DNA from: Arthrobacter crystallopoietes
GTDB lineage: Bacteria > Actinomycetota > Actinomycetes > Actinomycetales > Micrococcaceae
Direction of reading: 5' to 3'
Length of the DNA: 64,000 nt
Assembly (NCBI RefSeq): GCF_002849715.1
Contig: NZ_CP018863.1
Location: 310,001-374,000 of the forward strand
The translations under genes were made by a program, and so were the position numbers. Below, piece after piece: positions 28,281 to 36,794 of this stretch (position 1 is its first letter; the number at the start of each line of letters is the position of its first letter). Under the pieces are notes generated by a model. The model searched no databases. It had not been told where the DNA came from and was given only the letters and a program-made list of their open reading frames with translations.

Positions 28281-30392
28281 TCACTCCGCCTTGGCGGCCT
28301 CGAGCTCCTCCCCCAGACGGTCGACCAGGGTCAGCATGTAGGTCCGGGTGACGTGGTTGAAGTCCCGGTAAAGCATGACATTCCCGATGACCATCGGGCA
28401 GGAATCCGCGCCGCAGAACTTGTCCGAGAGGTCGACTACCCGGGCCCGCGGTGCCAGAGCGGCTGACTCGCGGGTGATGTCTTGGCCGTCGAAGCCCTCG
28501 GACCGCGGCTGGCTGCAGCGCTCGGGCTCGCCGTAGTGCAGATCCACGCAGTCCCGTGGGTCCGCTCCCGGCCGCGGTGCAGGCGTGTCCACGATCGGAT
28601 AGACATCGATGCCGGCATCGGCCAGCGTGTTCCAGTACTCGGCCATGCCTGCGACTCCCGGACGGTGGCCGGTGTCCGTGTCCTCGAAGACAGAGGAGGA
28701 GAAGTAGGACGTGATGACAGCATCCACATCGCCCCGGTCGACCAAACGCTCCAGTGTCTGCGCGTTGGGTTCGGTGCAGACGGATTTACCCTCGGCCTCG
28801 AGCACCCGCCGCTCCGGCGTGAACGGGCACGAGTTGTGGATGTAGGTGACGAGGTTCCAGCCACGCTCCTTGGCCAGGACGTCCAGTGCGGGCGCCCACT
28901 GCCCCGCATGGGAGTCTCCCACCAGCGCAACGGTTGGTCCGCCGTCGTTCTTGCGGTAGTCGTATTCGCACTCCGGCGTCTCGGCGTCGCGCTGCTGCGC
29001 CACGCAGTCGCCGAAGTCGAACTCGTCCTCCACCGCCTTGTTCGGATCCGGCACGATGGCTTCATTCGCGCCGGCGAAGCTCTTGTCGGCGCTGGCGTCC
29101 ATCGCCTTCGCACCGAATTGCGACGGCGGGGCCTCCAGCAGCTGCTGCGTCTGCACCGCGCGCTCGGCCACCAGCTGCTCGCGCTGCTGCCCGGGGGCCA
29201 GCGCGAGCGTCCCGATCAGCCCCATGGCCACAATGCCGGCGCCGATGGGACGCCACGGATGCGCCGACAGCCAGCCGGCTTTGCGGACCGGGGTCTCGAT
29301 GAAGTAGTAGCTCGCCGCCGCCGGTCCCAGCGAGGCCGCCAGCAGGAGCAGGCTCTCCCACGGGCTCGGGGGCCGGTCCGCGAGGGTGCGGTAGTACACC
29401 ACCAGCGGCCAGTGCCAGAGGTAAAGGGAGTAGGACACGTTGCCCAGCCACTGCACGGGCTTGCGGTCGATGACGGCGTGCAGCGAAGCGGCGCCGGTGG
29501 TGCGGCCGGCGGCGATGACCGCCATGGTCCCGAGCACGGGCAGCAGCGCGGCCGCGCCGGGGAAGGGTGTGGCGCCACTGAAGGCCAGGGCTGCGGTGAG
29601 AATGGCGGCCGCCCCGGCCAGCGCCAGGACCTTGCGGATGCGCAGCCAGCGGTCTGTATAGGTCAACGTCGCCGCGAGCAGGCCGCCGAGGGCGAGTTCC
29701 CAGATCCGGGTGGGGGTGATGAAGTATGCGGCCGGATTGCCTGTGGCCGTGAACCAGATGCTGAAGACCAGCGACGCCGCCGCCACCACGGCGAAGACCG
29801 GCACCACGGCAGGCAGCTGTCGCCCGTGCTTACCCCGCCAGCGCCGGCCGAGCGCCACGGCGAGGAGCATCAGCAGCGGCCAGAACAGGTAGAACTGTTC
29901 CTCCACAGCCAGCGACCAGAAGTGCTGCAGCGGGGTGGCGCTGTTGCCGGCCGCCATGTAGTCGGTGGAGTCGGCGGCGAGCACCCAGTTCTGCGTGTAG
30001 AACGTGGAGGCCAGCGCCTGCGAACCGATCCTGCCCCACTGGGTCGCCGGGCTCAGCAGGAAAGTGGCAAGGCAGACCGCGGCGATGGTCACCAGGGCTG
30101 CGGGCAGGATGCGCCGGGCCCGCGCCGCCCAGAACGCGGACAATGAGAGTCTGCCCGTCCGCTTGACCTCGCGCAGCATGTGCCCGGTGATCAGGAACCC
30201 GGAGATGACGAAAAAGACATCCACGCCGACAAAGCCGCCGGGCAGCCACCCGGGCTGCAGGTGGTAGATCACCACGAGCAGCACGGCGAGGGCACGCAGC
30301 GCCTGGACTTCGGGCAGGAATTTGCGCCGCTGCGGCTTGGCAGCGGGCAGCTCTCCCCCGGCTTCGGCGGCTTGTCTGGTCAATTCAGGCAT
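28281..30392 (-). CDS. Acyltransferase-3/SGNH fusion, probable cell-surface O-acetyltransferase (OafB type)
   Basis: The 703-residue protein begins with a ten-helix acyltransferase-3 domain (residues about 25-375). FLPEVQALRALAVLLVVIYH has the conserved R and H, and VDVFFVISGFLITG and SYSLYLWHWPLVVYYR follow. A last helix and linker lead to an extracytoplasmic SGNH domain with VALVGDSHAGQW (Ser nucleophile block) and FNHVTRTY (catalytic His). OafB-type enzymes move acetyl groups onto surface polysaccharides. ATG at 30392 is chosen by comparison with the upstream region. No clear ribosome-binding site is present, and TATATT eight bases upstream suggests a leaderless mRNA. The paralogue immediately downstream is frameshifted. 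Confidence 0.9.
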   Translation of the reverse strand: MPELTRQAAEAGGELPAAKPQRRKFLPEVQALRALAVLLVVIYHLQPGWLPGGFVGVDVFFVISGFLITGHMLREVKRTGRLSLSAFWAARARRILPAALVTIAAVCLATFLLSPATQWGRIGSQALASTFYTQNWVLAADSTDYMAAGNSATPLQHFWSLAVEEQFYLFWPLLMLLAVALGRRWRGKHGRQLPAVVPVFAVVAAASLVFSIWFTATGNPAAYFITPTRIWELALGGLLAATLTYTDRWLRIRKVLALAGAAAILTAALAFSGATPFPGAAALLPVLGTMAVIAAGRTTGAASLHAVIDRKPVQWLGNVSYSLYLWHWPLVVYYRTLADRPPSPWESLLLLAASLGPAAASYYFIETPVRKAGWLSAHPWRPIGAGIVAMGLIGTLALAPGQQREQLVAERAVQTQQLLEAPPSQFGAKAMDASADKSFAGANEAIVPDPNKAVEDEFDFGDCVAQQRDAETPECEYDYRKNDGGPTVALVGDSHAGQWAPALDVLAKERGWNLVTYIHNSCPFTPERRVLEAEGKSVCTEPNAQTLERLVDRGDVDAVITSYFSSSVFEDTDTGHRPGVAGMAEYWNTLADAGIDVYPIVDTPAPRPGADPRDCVDLHYGEPERCSQPRSEGFDGQDITRESAALAPRARVVDLSDKFCGADSCPMVIGNVMLYRDFNHVTRTYMLTLVDRLGEELEAAKAE

Positions 30393-30511
30393 AGACAGCC
30401 AATATAACAAAAAGATAACAGGCTGCAGCCGGGAGCTGGCTGGATCGCCCGCGGAACGCCACCGGATTCCGCCGCCGGCAGAAAACCGCCGGGAAAAGTG
30501 GCGGCAGAAAG

Positions 30512-31303
30512 CTAGTGCTGGGCGCGCAGGGCGTCGGTGATCTTGGCGGAGACCGCCTGGAGTTTGGGCAGCGCCTCGAAAACAGCCTGGTCCAGGTCCG
30601 TGCCGTCGGCCAGCGAGGCCTGCATGGACATGTTCAGCGCGGCGACCACCGTGCCGTCCGGCTGGAGGATCGGGACGGCCACGGAACGCAGGCCGTTTTC
30701 GAGTTCCTGGTCCACCAGTGCCCAGCCCTGGCCGCGGACCTTGTCCAGTTCGGTGCGGAGCCGCCCGGGGTCGCTGATGGTCCGCGGAGTAAGTGGCTTC
30801 AGCTCCGCCCGGGCCAGGTACTCGTCCAGCTGGTCGGCCGGCAGCCCGGCGAGCAGCACCCGTCCCATCGACGTGGCGTAGGCCGGGAACCGTGTGCCTA
30901 CGGTAATGCCGACCGTCATGATCCGCCGAGTATGGATGCGCGCGATGTAGACGATGTCGTCGCCGTCGAGAATCGAAGCCGAGGTGGATTCGTGCAGTTC
31001 CTCGGAGAGCTCTTCGAGCAGCGGCTGCACCAATTGGGGAAGGGACTGCCCGGCCAGGTAGGAGTATCCGAGCTGCAGCACCAGGGCTGTCAGTTCGAAT
31101 ACCCGCCCGTCCGTCCGCACGTACCCCAGGTCAACCAGGGTGTGCAGGAAACGGCGGGCGGTGGCGCGGGTCAGTCCCGTTCGTTTGGAGACCTCACTGA
31201 GGGTCATGCTGATGTGATCGGCGTCGAAGGCACGGATCACGGCAAGGCCGCGGGCGAGCGACTGGACGAACTGGTCGCCCGGCAGTTTGGTCTCGGTCAT
31301 CAT
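30512..31303 (-). CDS. pcaR: IclR-family regulator of the beta-ketoadipate pathway (PcaR/PcaU/PobR group)
   Basis: The 263-residue protein has an N-terminal winged helix (FVQSLARGLAVIRAF, LSEVSKRTGLTRATARRFLH, residues about 12-65) and the C-terminal IclR effector domain (VGITVGTRFPAYATSMGRVL). The N-terminus closely resembles PcaR of pseudomonads. It lies 32 bases after pcaJ at the end of the pca operon. By family precedent it would respond to beta-ketoadipate or protocatechuate and act on pcaIJF; the palindrome at 34047-34063 is a plausible site. The start is ATG at 31303 or 31300. Confidence 0.85.
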   Translation of the reverse strand: MMTETKLPGDQFVQSLARGLAVIRAFDADHISMTLSEVSKRTGLTRATARRFLHTLVDLGYVRTDGRVFELTALVLQLGYSYLAGQSLPQLVQPLLEELSEELHESTSASILDGDDIVYIARIHTRRIMTVGITVGTRFPAYATSMGRVLLAGLPADQLDEYLARAELKPLTPRTISDPGRLRTELDKVRGQGWALVDQELENGLRSVAVPILQPDGTVVAALNMSMQASLADGTDLDQAVFEALPKLQAVSAKITDALRAQH

Positions 31304-31335
31304 TCCCTACTGCGCAGCGCGCAGGTCAGTTGCGG

Positions 31336-31977
31336 TTATTCGGCGGGAAGCAGCTTCACTTCCATCTTGGCCTGCAGTTCCTCGATGGTGGTTCCGAAGG
31401 TTTCGCGCACGCGGACGCCGTCCTTCGTAATCAGGAATACAGCCTCATTAGTGTATATCCGGGTCACGCAGTTCACGCCCGTCACCGGGTAGGTGCATTC
31501 CGGCACCAGCTTGGACTGGCCGTCCTTGGTGAACAGGGACATCATTACGTAGACGTCCTTGGCGCCGGTGGCCAGGTCCATGGCGCCGCCCACGGCCGGG
31601 ATGGCGTCCGGGGCGCCGGTGTGCCAGTTGGCCAGGTCGCCGGTGGCGGAGACCTGGAAGGCCCCGAGCACGCAGACGTCCAGGTGGCCGCCGCGCATGA
31701 TGGCGAAGGAGTCAGCGTGGTGGAAGTAGGACGCCCCGGGCAGTTCCGTGACCGGAATCTTGCCGGCGTTGATCAGGTCTTCGTCGATCTCGTCGCCCTG
31801 GGCTACCGGGCCCATGCCCAGCATGCCGTTCTCGGTGTGCAGGGTGATGTCCTGCTCCGGGGTCAGGTAGTTCGAGACCAGCGTCGGCTGGCCGATGCCC
31901 AGGTTCACGAAGGATCCGGGCTTGATGTCCTTGGCTACAAGTTGGGCCAGCTCGTCGCGGCCGATTTTCTCGCTCAC
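31336..31977 (-). CDS. pcaJ: 3-oxoadipate CoA-transferase subunit B
   Basis: The 213-residue beta subunit transfers CoA from succinyl-CoA to 3-oxoadipate. NLGIGQPTLVSNYL and TENGMLGMGP are present; the Glu of the latter is the catalytic carboxylate of the family. GGHLDVCVLGAFQVSATGDL follows. The start is GTG at 31977, overlapping the pcaI TGA by four bases. Similar enzymes use acetoacetate, but the pca context decides the assignment. Confidence 0.92.
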   Translation of the reverse strand: MSEKIGRDELAQLVAKDIKPGSFVNLGIGQPTLVSNYLTPEQDITLHTENGMLGMGPVAQGDEIDEDLINAGKIPVTELPGASYFHHADSFAIMRGGHLDVCVLGAFQVSATGDLANWHTGAPDAIPAVGGAMDLATGAKDVYVMMSLFTKDGQSKLVPECTYPVTGVNCVTRIYTNEAVFLITKDGVRVRETFGTTIEELQAKMEVKLLPAE

Positions 31978-32672
31978 TTGCTTACCTTCTGTTCTGCCGC
32001 GGCGGTTGCGGGCGCCGCAATCTTGACGACGGTGTCCACGTAAATGCCCGGGGTGACGACCACCTCGGGATCCAGCTGCCCGGTTTCCACGATCTCGGAA
32101 ACCTGCACGATGGACTTCTTGGCGGCTGCTGCCATGATCGGACCGAAGTTGCGGGCGGTCTTGCGGTACACCAGGTTGCCCGTCTTGTCCGACTTCAGGG
32201 CCTTGATCAGCGCGAAGTCGGCGTGGATCGGCGTCTCGTAGACGTAGCCCCGGCCGTCGATCTCGCGGGTTTCCTTGCCCTCGGCCAGCATGGTGCCGTA
32301 GCCCGTGGGCGTGAAGAAGCCGCCGATGCCGGCGCCGGCGGCGCGGATACGCTCGGCGAGGTTGCCCTGCGGCACGAGTTCCAGCTCGATCTCGCCGGCC
32401 CGGTAGGCGGCGTCGAAGTGCCAGGAGTCGGACTGCCGCGGGAAGGAGCAGATGATCTTCTTGACCCGGCGCTCCTTGATCAGCAGCGCCAGGCCGGCGT
32501 CGGCCTGGCCCGCGTTGTTGTTGACCACGGTCAGGTCCTTCGCGCCGCATTCGAGCAGCGCGTCGATCAGCTCCATGGGCTGGCCGGCGTTGCCGAAGCC
32601 GCCGATCAGCACGGTGGCGCCGTCATGAACGCCCGCCACCGCTTCTTGGGCTGTTTGTGCAATGTTGAGCAT
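31974..32672 (-). CDS. pcaI: 3-oxoadipate CoA-transferase subunit A
   Basis: The 232-residue alpha subunit pairs with PcaJ. GATVLIGGFGNAGQPMELID (glycine-rich CoA-binding loop), NNNAGQADAGLALLIKER and GGFFTPTGYGTMLAEGKETR are typical. ATG at 32672 is preferred over the in-frame TTG at 32678 because AGAGAGG lies seven bases upstream of the ATG. It lies 21 bases after pcaF. Confidence 0.92.
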   Translation of the reverse strand: MLNIAQTAQEAVAGVHDGATVLIGGFGNAGQPMELIDALLECGAKDLTVVNNNAGQADAGLALLIKERRVKKIICSFPRQSDSWHFDAAYRAGEIELELVPQGNLAERIRAAGAGIGGFFTPTGYGTMLAEGKETREIDGRGYVYETPIHADFALIKALKSDKTGNLVYRKTARNFGPIMAAAAKKSIVQVSEIVETGQLDPEVVVTPGIYVDTVVKIAAPATAAAEQKVSK

Positions 32673-32693
32673 GCTCAAGCCTCTCTTGATTAC

Positions 32694-33899
32694 TTACTTG
32701 GCGTTGACGTTTTCAAGCACGACGGCGAGGCCCTGGCCCACGCCGATGCAGATTGCGGCCACGCCCCAGCGCTGGCCGCTGGCCTGCAGGCGGCGGGCCA
32801 GGGTGCCGAGAATACGGATGCCGGAGGCGCCCAGCGGGTGGCCGATGGCCACGGCGCCGCCCCAGGCATTGACGATCGCCGGGTCGATGTCCCAGGCGTC
32901 GATGCACGCCAGCGACTGCGCGGCGAACGCCTCATTGAGTTCGACGGCGGCAACGTCGCTCCAGCTGATGCCTGCGCGCTTGAGGGCCTGGTTGGCGGCC
33001 TCGACCGGCGCGAACCCGAAGAACTGCGGTTCCAGGGCGGCGGCGCCGCGGCCGGCAATGCGGGCCAGCGGCTCCACGCCGAGCACCTCGGCGCCGGCCT
33101 CGCTGCCCAGCAGGGCCGCGGAGGCGCCGTCGTTAAGCGGTGACGCGTTGCCGGCGGTCACGGTGCCGCCCTCGGGGCCGTCGCCGACCGGGCGGAACAC
33201 GGTCTTCAGGCCTGCGAGAACGTCCGGCGTGCTGGTGGGGCGGATGCTCTCGTCCCGCGTGAGGTCGGTGCCGGGGACGGGAACCACGAGGTTCCCGTAC
33301 TTGCCTTCATTCCAGGCGGCGTCGGCCAGCTTGTGCGAGGCGGCGGCGAATTCGTCCTGGCGTTCGCGGCTGATGCCATGGCGTTCGCGCAGCTGCTCGG
33401 TGGCCTCGCCCAGCGAGACGGTCCACTCCTTGGGCATGTTCTTGTTCACCAGGCGCCAGCCGAGCGTGGTGGAAGCCAGCGTCATGTCGCCGGCCGGGTA
33501 GGGCTTGGCGGTCTTCGGCAGTACCCAGGGAGCGCGGCTCATGGACTCCACGCCGCCGATCAGCGTGACGTCGGCTTCACCGGCATTGATCTGGCGGGAG
33601 GCGATGATGGCTGCGTCCAAGCTGGAGCCGCAGAGCCGGTTCACCGTAGTGCCCGGAATGGAGGTGGGCAGGCCTGCCAGCAGGGTGGCCATGCGGGCCA
33701 CGTTGCGGTTCTCCTCGCCGGCACCGTTGGCGTTACCGAAGATGACTTCGTCAATGCGCTCCGGATCCAGGCCCGGCGCCCTCGAGACGGAGGCCTTGAC
33801 CACCTCGGCGGCCAGATCGTCAGGCCTGACGCCTGCCAATCCACCGCCGAATTTGCCGAAGGGGGTGCGGATAGCGTCATAGAGGTACGCCTGGTTCAC
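32694..33899 (-). CDS. pcaF: Beta-ketoadipyl-CoA thiolase
   Basis: This enzyme cleaves 3-oxoadipyl-CoA to succinyl-CoA and acetyl-CoA, the last pathway step. The 401-residue thiolase has the acyl-enzyme Cys90 (NRLCGSSLDA), the His of GHPLGASG and the C-terminal Cys of AICIGVGQG. The start is GTG at 33899 with AAGGAG six bases upstream. A strong internal promoter (34080-34109) and a palindrome (34047-34063) precede it, so pcaFIJR can be transcribed separately from pcaHGBDC. Confidence 0.93.
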   Translation of the reverse strand: MNQAYLYDAIRTPFGKFGGGLAGVRPDDLAAEVVKASVSRAPGLDPERIDEVIFGNANGAGEENRNVARMATLLAGLPTSIPGTTVNRLCGSSLDAAIIASRQINAGEADVTLIGGVESMSRAPWVLPKTAKPYPAGDMTLASTTLGWRLVNKNMPKEWTVSLGEATEQLRERHGISRERQDEFAAASHKLADAAWNEGKYGNLVVPVPGTDLTRDESIRPTSTPDVLAGLKTVFRPVGDGPEGGTVTAGNASPLNDGASAALLGSEAGAEVLGVEPLARIAGRGAAALEPQFFGFAPVEAANQALKRAGISWSDVAAVELNEAFAAQSLACIDAWDIDPAIVNAWGGAVAIGHPLGASGIRILGTLARRLQASGQRWGVAAICIGVGQGLAVVLENVNAK

Positions 33900-34046
33900 T
33901 ACGGGCTCCTTAGACCGCGGCCCTTCGCTCGGGGCGCGGATTCAGTCCCGGCCCCGGCCGCGCAGCCTTGCTCAGACTGTGCGGCCGGGCCGGGTGAAGT
34001 GCTGAAAAAGTTCTCGCCTCTGTCCGCCGGCTAACCCTGGAACGGA

Positions 34047-34063
34047 TGTTCGCTGCACGAACA
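34047..34063 (-). promoter_or_regulatory. Perfect palindrome TGTTCGCTGCACGAACA, candidate PcaR operator
   Basis: The 17-base site has 6-base arms TGTTCG/CGAACA. It lies about 10-27 bases downstream of the predicted start of transcription for pcaF. GTTCG-type half sites are reported for PcaR in pseudomonads. Related GTTC-n-GAAC elements occur upstream of iclR (40333-40346). Confidence 0.6.
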
Positions 34064-34079
34064 GATGTACGTGATATGA

Positions 34080-34109
34080 ACTATAGCTACTTCGCGTGAT
34101 CCTCGTCAA
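34080..34109 (-). promoter_or_regulatory. Near-consensus pcaF promoter embedded in the 3' end of pcaC
   Basis: TTGACG (34104-34109) and TATAGT (34080-34085) are 18 bases apart on the minus strand. The -35 element lies within the last codons of pcaC. This is the best sigma-70-type promoter match in the window. Confidence 0.7.
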
Positions 34110-34512
34110 GGGTGGCGAACACGCCCTGGGCCACCTTGAAGGCGACATTCGCGGCGGGAACACTGCAGTAAATGGCGGACTGGAGGATGACCTCCTTGAT
34201 CTCGTCCCGGGTCATGCCATTGGTCAGTGCGGCCCGCACATGCATGGCCAGCTCCTCCCAGTAGCCGTTGGCGATCATGGCGGTCAGCGTGATGGCGCTG
34301 CGGGTGGTCCGCGGCAGCCCTTCGCGCGTCCAGATGGTCCCCCAGGCGTACCGCGTGATCAGTTCCTGGAACTCCTGCGTGAACTCGTCGACCGAGCTGT
34401 TGGCCCGGTCCACGTGTGCATCGCCGAGCACTTCGCGGCGCACCTTCATGCCGCCGTCGTACACATCCTGCTGGGTCTGGGCCGGATCGAATGTCGGGGT
34501 TGTTTCGCTCAC
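34087..34512 (-). CDS. pcaC: 4-carboxymuconolactone decarboxylase
   Basis: It decarboxylates gamma-carboxymuconolactone to the enol-lactone of 3-oxoadipate. The 141-residue protein follows the family pattern: GMKVRREVLGDAHVDRA, WTREGLPRTTRSAITLTAMI, and NGMTRDEIKEVILQSAIYCSVPAA. The start is GTG at 34512 with AAGGAG upstream. It is a separate gene from pcaD, whereas several actinomycetes carry a fused pcaL. Confidence 0.94.
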   Translation of the reverse strand: MSETTPTFDPAQTQQDVYDGGMKVRREVLGDAHVDRANSSVDEFTQEFQELITRYAWGTIWTREGLPRTTRSAITLTAMIANGYWEELAMHVRAALTNGMTRDEIKEVILQSAIYCSVPAANVAFKVAQGVFATLDEDHAK

Positions 34513-34572
34513 CGGTAGTACTCCTTGTTGGCTTGGTGGTGGTGGTTCTCGTGAGGTGGCTTGCGCTGGTTG

Positions 34573-35367
34573 CTAGCCGGCGAGGAAGAATTCGCGCAGC
34601 AGCTTGGCCGTTTCCTCCGGCGCCTCCAGCGGTGCCTGGTGGGCTGCCGAATCGACGACGGCGGCGCGGCCGTTGCGTACGCCGGCCGCCGTTGCTTCGG
34701 CGAAGTGCGGCGGGCAGACCTCGTCCTGGCCGCCGGCAATCGCCAGCACCGGGGTGGAGATTTCGCCGAGCTGCTCGCGCACGTCGAAGCCGGCCAGCGC
34801 CTCACAGCAGTGCGCGTAGGCAAAGCGGTCCGCGTCCTGCAGGGTGTGCAGCAGGCGGGTGGTGGCCTCCGCGTTCTTCTCGATGAAGCCCGGGGCGAAC
34901 CAGCGCTGCGCCGATCCGGTCACCATGGTGGGTGTGCCCGAAGCCCGGACGGTCTCCGCGCGGTCCAGCCAGGACTGCGGCTCGCCGATCTTGGCGCCCG
35001 AGCAGATGACGCCGATGCCGGCGAAAAACTCCGGGTAGTCCAGGCCAAGCTGCAGCCCCAGGGCGCCGCCCAGCGAGACGCCGGCGTAATAGACCTCCTG
35101 GTCCGCGGCGATGTCGCCGGCAGCGCGCAGCTTCTCCACGGCATTGACGACGCCGGCGGCGAGCTCGGCCATCGTGAAGGTTTCGGTGGAGGCAGGGCTG
35201 GCACCGTGGCCGGGCAGGTCCATGCCGACTACCTGGAAGTCATCCAGGAACGGCACGGCGTCGATCCATAGGGCCTTGGCGCCGGTGCCCAGGCCGGCGC
35301 CGGCAATCAGGACCGGCTTGCCGCGGCCCTCGGACAGCAAGGTGGGGGTGATCTGGGGAATGCTCAT
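34573..35367 (-). CDS. pcaD: 3-oxoadipate enol-lactone hydrolase
   Basis: The 264-residue alpha/beta hydrolase opens the enol-lactone to 3-oxoadipate. The nucleophile elbow AGVSLGGALGL contains the Ser. VLAIAGGQDEVCPPHF holds the catalytic Asp region, and VDSAAHQAPLEAPEE the catalytic His. ATG at 35367 overlaps the pcaB TGA by four bases, so it is translationally coupled. Confidence 0.92.
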   Translation of the reverse strand: MSIPQITPTLLSEGRGKPVLIAGAGLGTGAKALWIDAVPFLDDFQVVGMDLPGHGASPASTETFTMAELAAGVVNAVEKLRAAGDIAADQEVYYAGVSLGGALGLQLGLDYPEFFAGIGVICSGAKIGEPQSWLDRAETVRASGTPTMVTGSAQRWFAPGFIEKNAEATTRLLHTLQDADRFAYAHCCEALAGFDVREQLGEISTPVLAIAGGQDEVCPPHFAEATAAGVRNGRAAVVDSAAHQAPLEAPEETAKLLREFFLAG

Positions 35368-36788
35368 GCTTGGCTCCAATCTGAAAAATGTTCGATGATC
35401 CGGGTGATCAGTTCGTCGCTTTGGCCCAGGTAGCCGGCCGGGTCCAGCAGCGCCTGCAGGTCCGCATCCGACAGCTTGTCCTCCGGCACGGCACCGCGCA
35501 GCAGCTGCGCGAACGGTGTTCCGCCGGAGAGGGACTCGTTGACCAGGGCCTGCACCTTGGGCTTGCCCGTTCCGGGCACTCCGTCGTCCAGCAACGGGGC
35601 GACCGTGGCCATGATCTTCTCGCTGACGACCAGCGGACCGGTGATGGCCAGGTTCTCCTGCATCCGGTCCGCGTGCACCACCAGGCCGGCCGAGAGTTCG
35701 GCCAGTTTGGCTGCCGCTCCCCCGGCCAGGCGCAGCAGCTGGCGCAGGGCCTGCCACTCCAGATGCCAGGAACCGTCCGGCCGCTCGTCGATGGCTCCCG
35801 CCGCGGCGGCCTGGACCTGGGCCAGGTGGCCCGGGGCGGCCAGCGCGGCGCTGCGGATCAGGACGGAGAGCACCGGATTCTGTTTCTGCGGCATGGCCGA
35901 GGAAACTCCGCGCCCTTCCGCCCGGGGCTCGGACAGTTCGCCGAATTCCGGTCGGCTCAGCAGCAGCACGTCATTGGCCACCTTGCCGGCCGCGGCGAGC
36001 ACATCGGCCAGGGCTGCGGCCAGCGCGGTGACCGGCAGCCGGTTGGTCTGCCACGGCGCCACCGGATCGGCGAGCCCCAGACGTTCGGCGAGCTGCGCAG
36101 CCAAAGCCAGCGCCCCGCCGTCGTTGTTTGCGGTGTTGTTTTGGGCACCCTTCACGGCCACGGCGGTCAGCGCGGCCATGGTTCCGGCGGCGCCGCCCCA
36201 CTGCAGCGGCAGCCTGCCGGCGACCTCGGACAGCTGGACGCCGGCCTGGCCGACGCCGGAAAGCCAGTTCGCGGCCTTGAGTCCGAACGTGCTCGGCAGC
36301 GAGTGCTGGGTCAGCGTGCGGGCCACCGTGACCGTGCCGCGGTGCGTCTCGGCCAGCCCTGCCAGCGCCGCCGCGGCGGACTTGAGGTCCGCGAGAATGA
36401 CTTCGAGGGTGCGGCTGGCCATCAGTAGCAGGGCGCTGTCCAGGATGTCCTGGCTGGTGGCGCCCTTGTGGATTGCCGCCGCGGCCGCCGGCGAGGACTC
36501 CTTCACCCGTGCGCGCAAGTCGCCGAGCAACGCAATAACCGGGTTGCCGCCGCCCTGGGCGCGTTCGGCCAGGGACGCCGCATCGTACTGCTCGGCGGTG
36601 GAGGCCGCTTCGACTGCGGGGATGAGACCGGCGTCGACATAGCCCGCGGCGGCGAGGACGCGGACCCACTCGAGTTCGACGTCGAGCATGGCCTGGATGA
36701 ACTGGTAATCGCTGGTTAAACGGGACGCTGCTGTCCCGGCCGAAGCCGGGGACAGCAGCCCGAAATCAGCGTTATCCGCTGGATTCAT
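35364..36788 (-). CDS. pcaB: 3-carboxy-cis,cis-muconate cycloisomerase
   Basis: This 474-residue member of the fumarase/aspartase superfamily converts beta-carboxymuconate to gamma-carboxymuconolactone. The signature SSAMPQKQNPVLS is near residue 305. Other conserved regions are HKGATSQDILDSALLL (catalytic His region) and HSLPSTFGLKAANWL. The start is ATG at 36788, six bases after pcaG. Bacterial PcaB uses no metal. Confidence 0.93.
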   Translation of the reverse strand: MNPADNADFGLLSPASAGTAASRLTSDYQFIQAMLDVELEWVRVLAAAGYVDAGLIPAVEAASTAEQYDAASLAERAQGGGNPVIALLGDLRARVKESSPAAAAAIHKGATSQDILDSALLLMASRTLEVILADLKSAAAALAGLAETHRGTVTVARTLTQHSLPSTFGLKAANWLSGVGQAGVQLSEVAGRLPLQWGGAAGTMAALTAVAVKGAQNNTANNDGGALALAAQLAERLGLADPVAPWQTNRLPVTALAAALADVLAAAGKVANDVLLLSRPEFGELSEPRAEGRGVSSAMPQKQNPVLSVLIRSAALAAPGHLAQVQAAAAGAIDERPDGSWHLEWQALRQLLRLAGGAAAKLAELSAGLVVHADRMQENLAITGPLVVSEKIMATVAPLLDDGVPGTGKPKVQALVNESLSGGTPFAQLLRGAVPEDKLSDADLQALLDPAGYLGQSDELITRIIEHFSDWSQA

Positions 36789-36794
36789 GTGTAG

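Noticed and set aside
31336..32550. A single 404-codon pcaJ protein starting at 32550
   Set aside because: The N-terminal half is the wrong frame of pcaI. PcaJ begins at the GTG 31977, overlapping the pcaI stop.
34573..35757. A 394-codon PcaD starting at 35757
   Set aside because: The extra N-terminus is antisense-like low-complexity sequence within pcaB. The family start MSIPQITP is at 35367.
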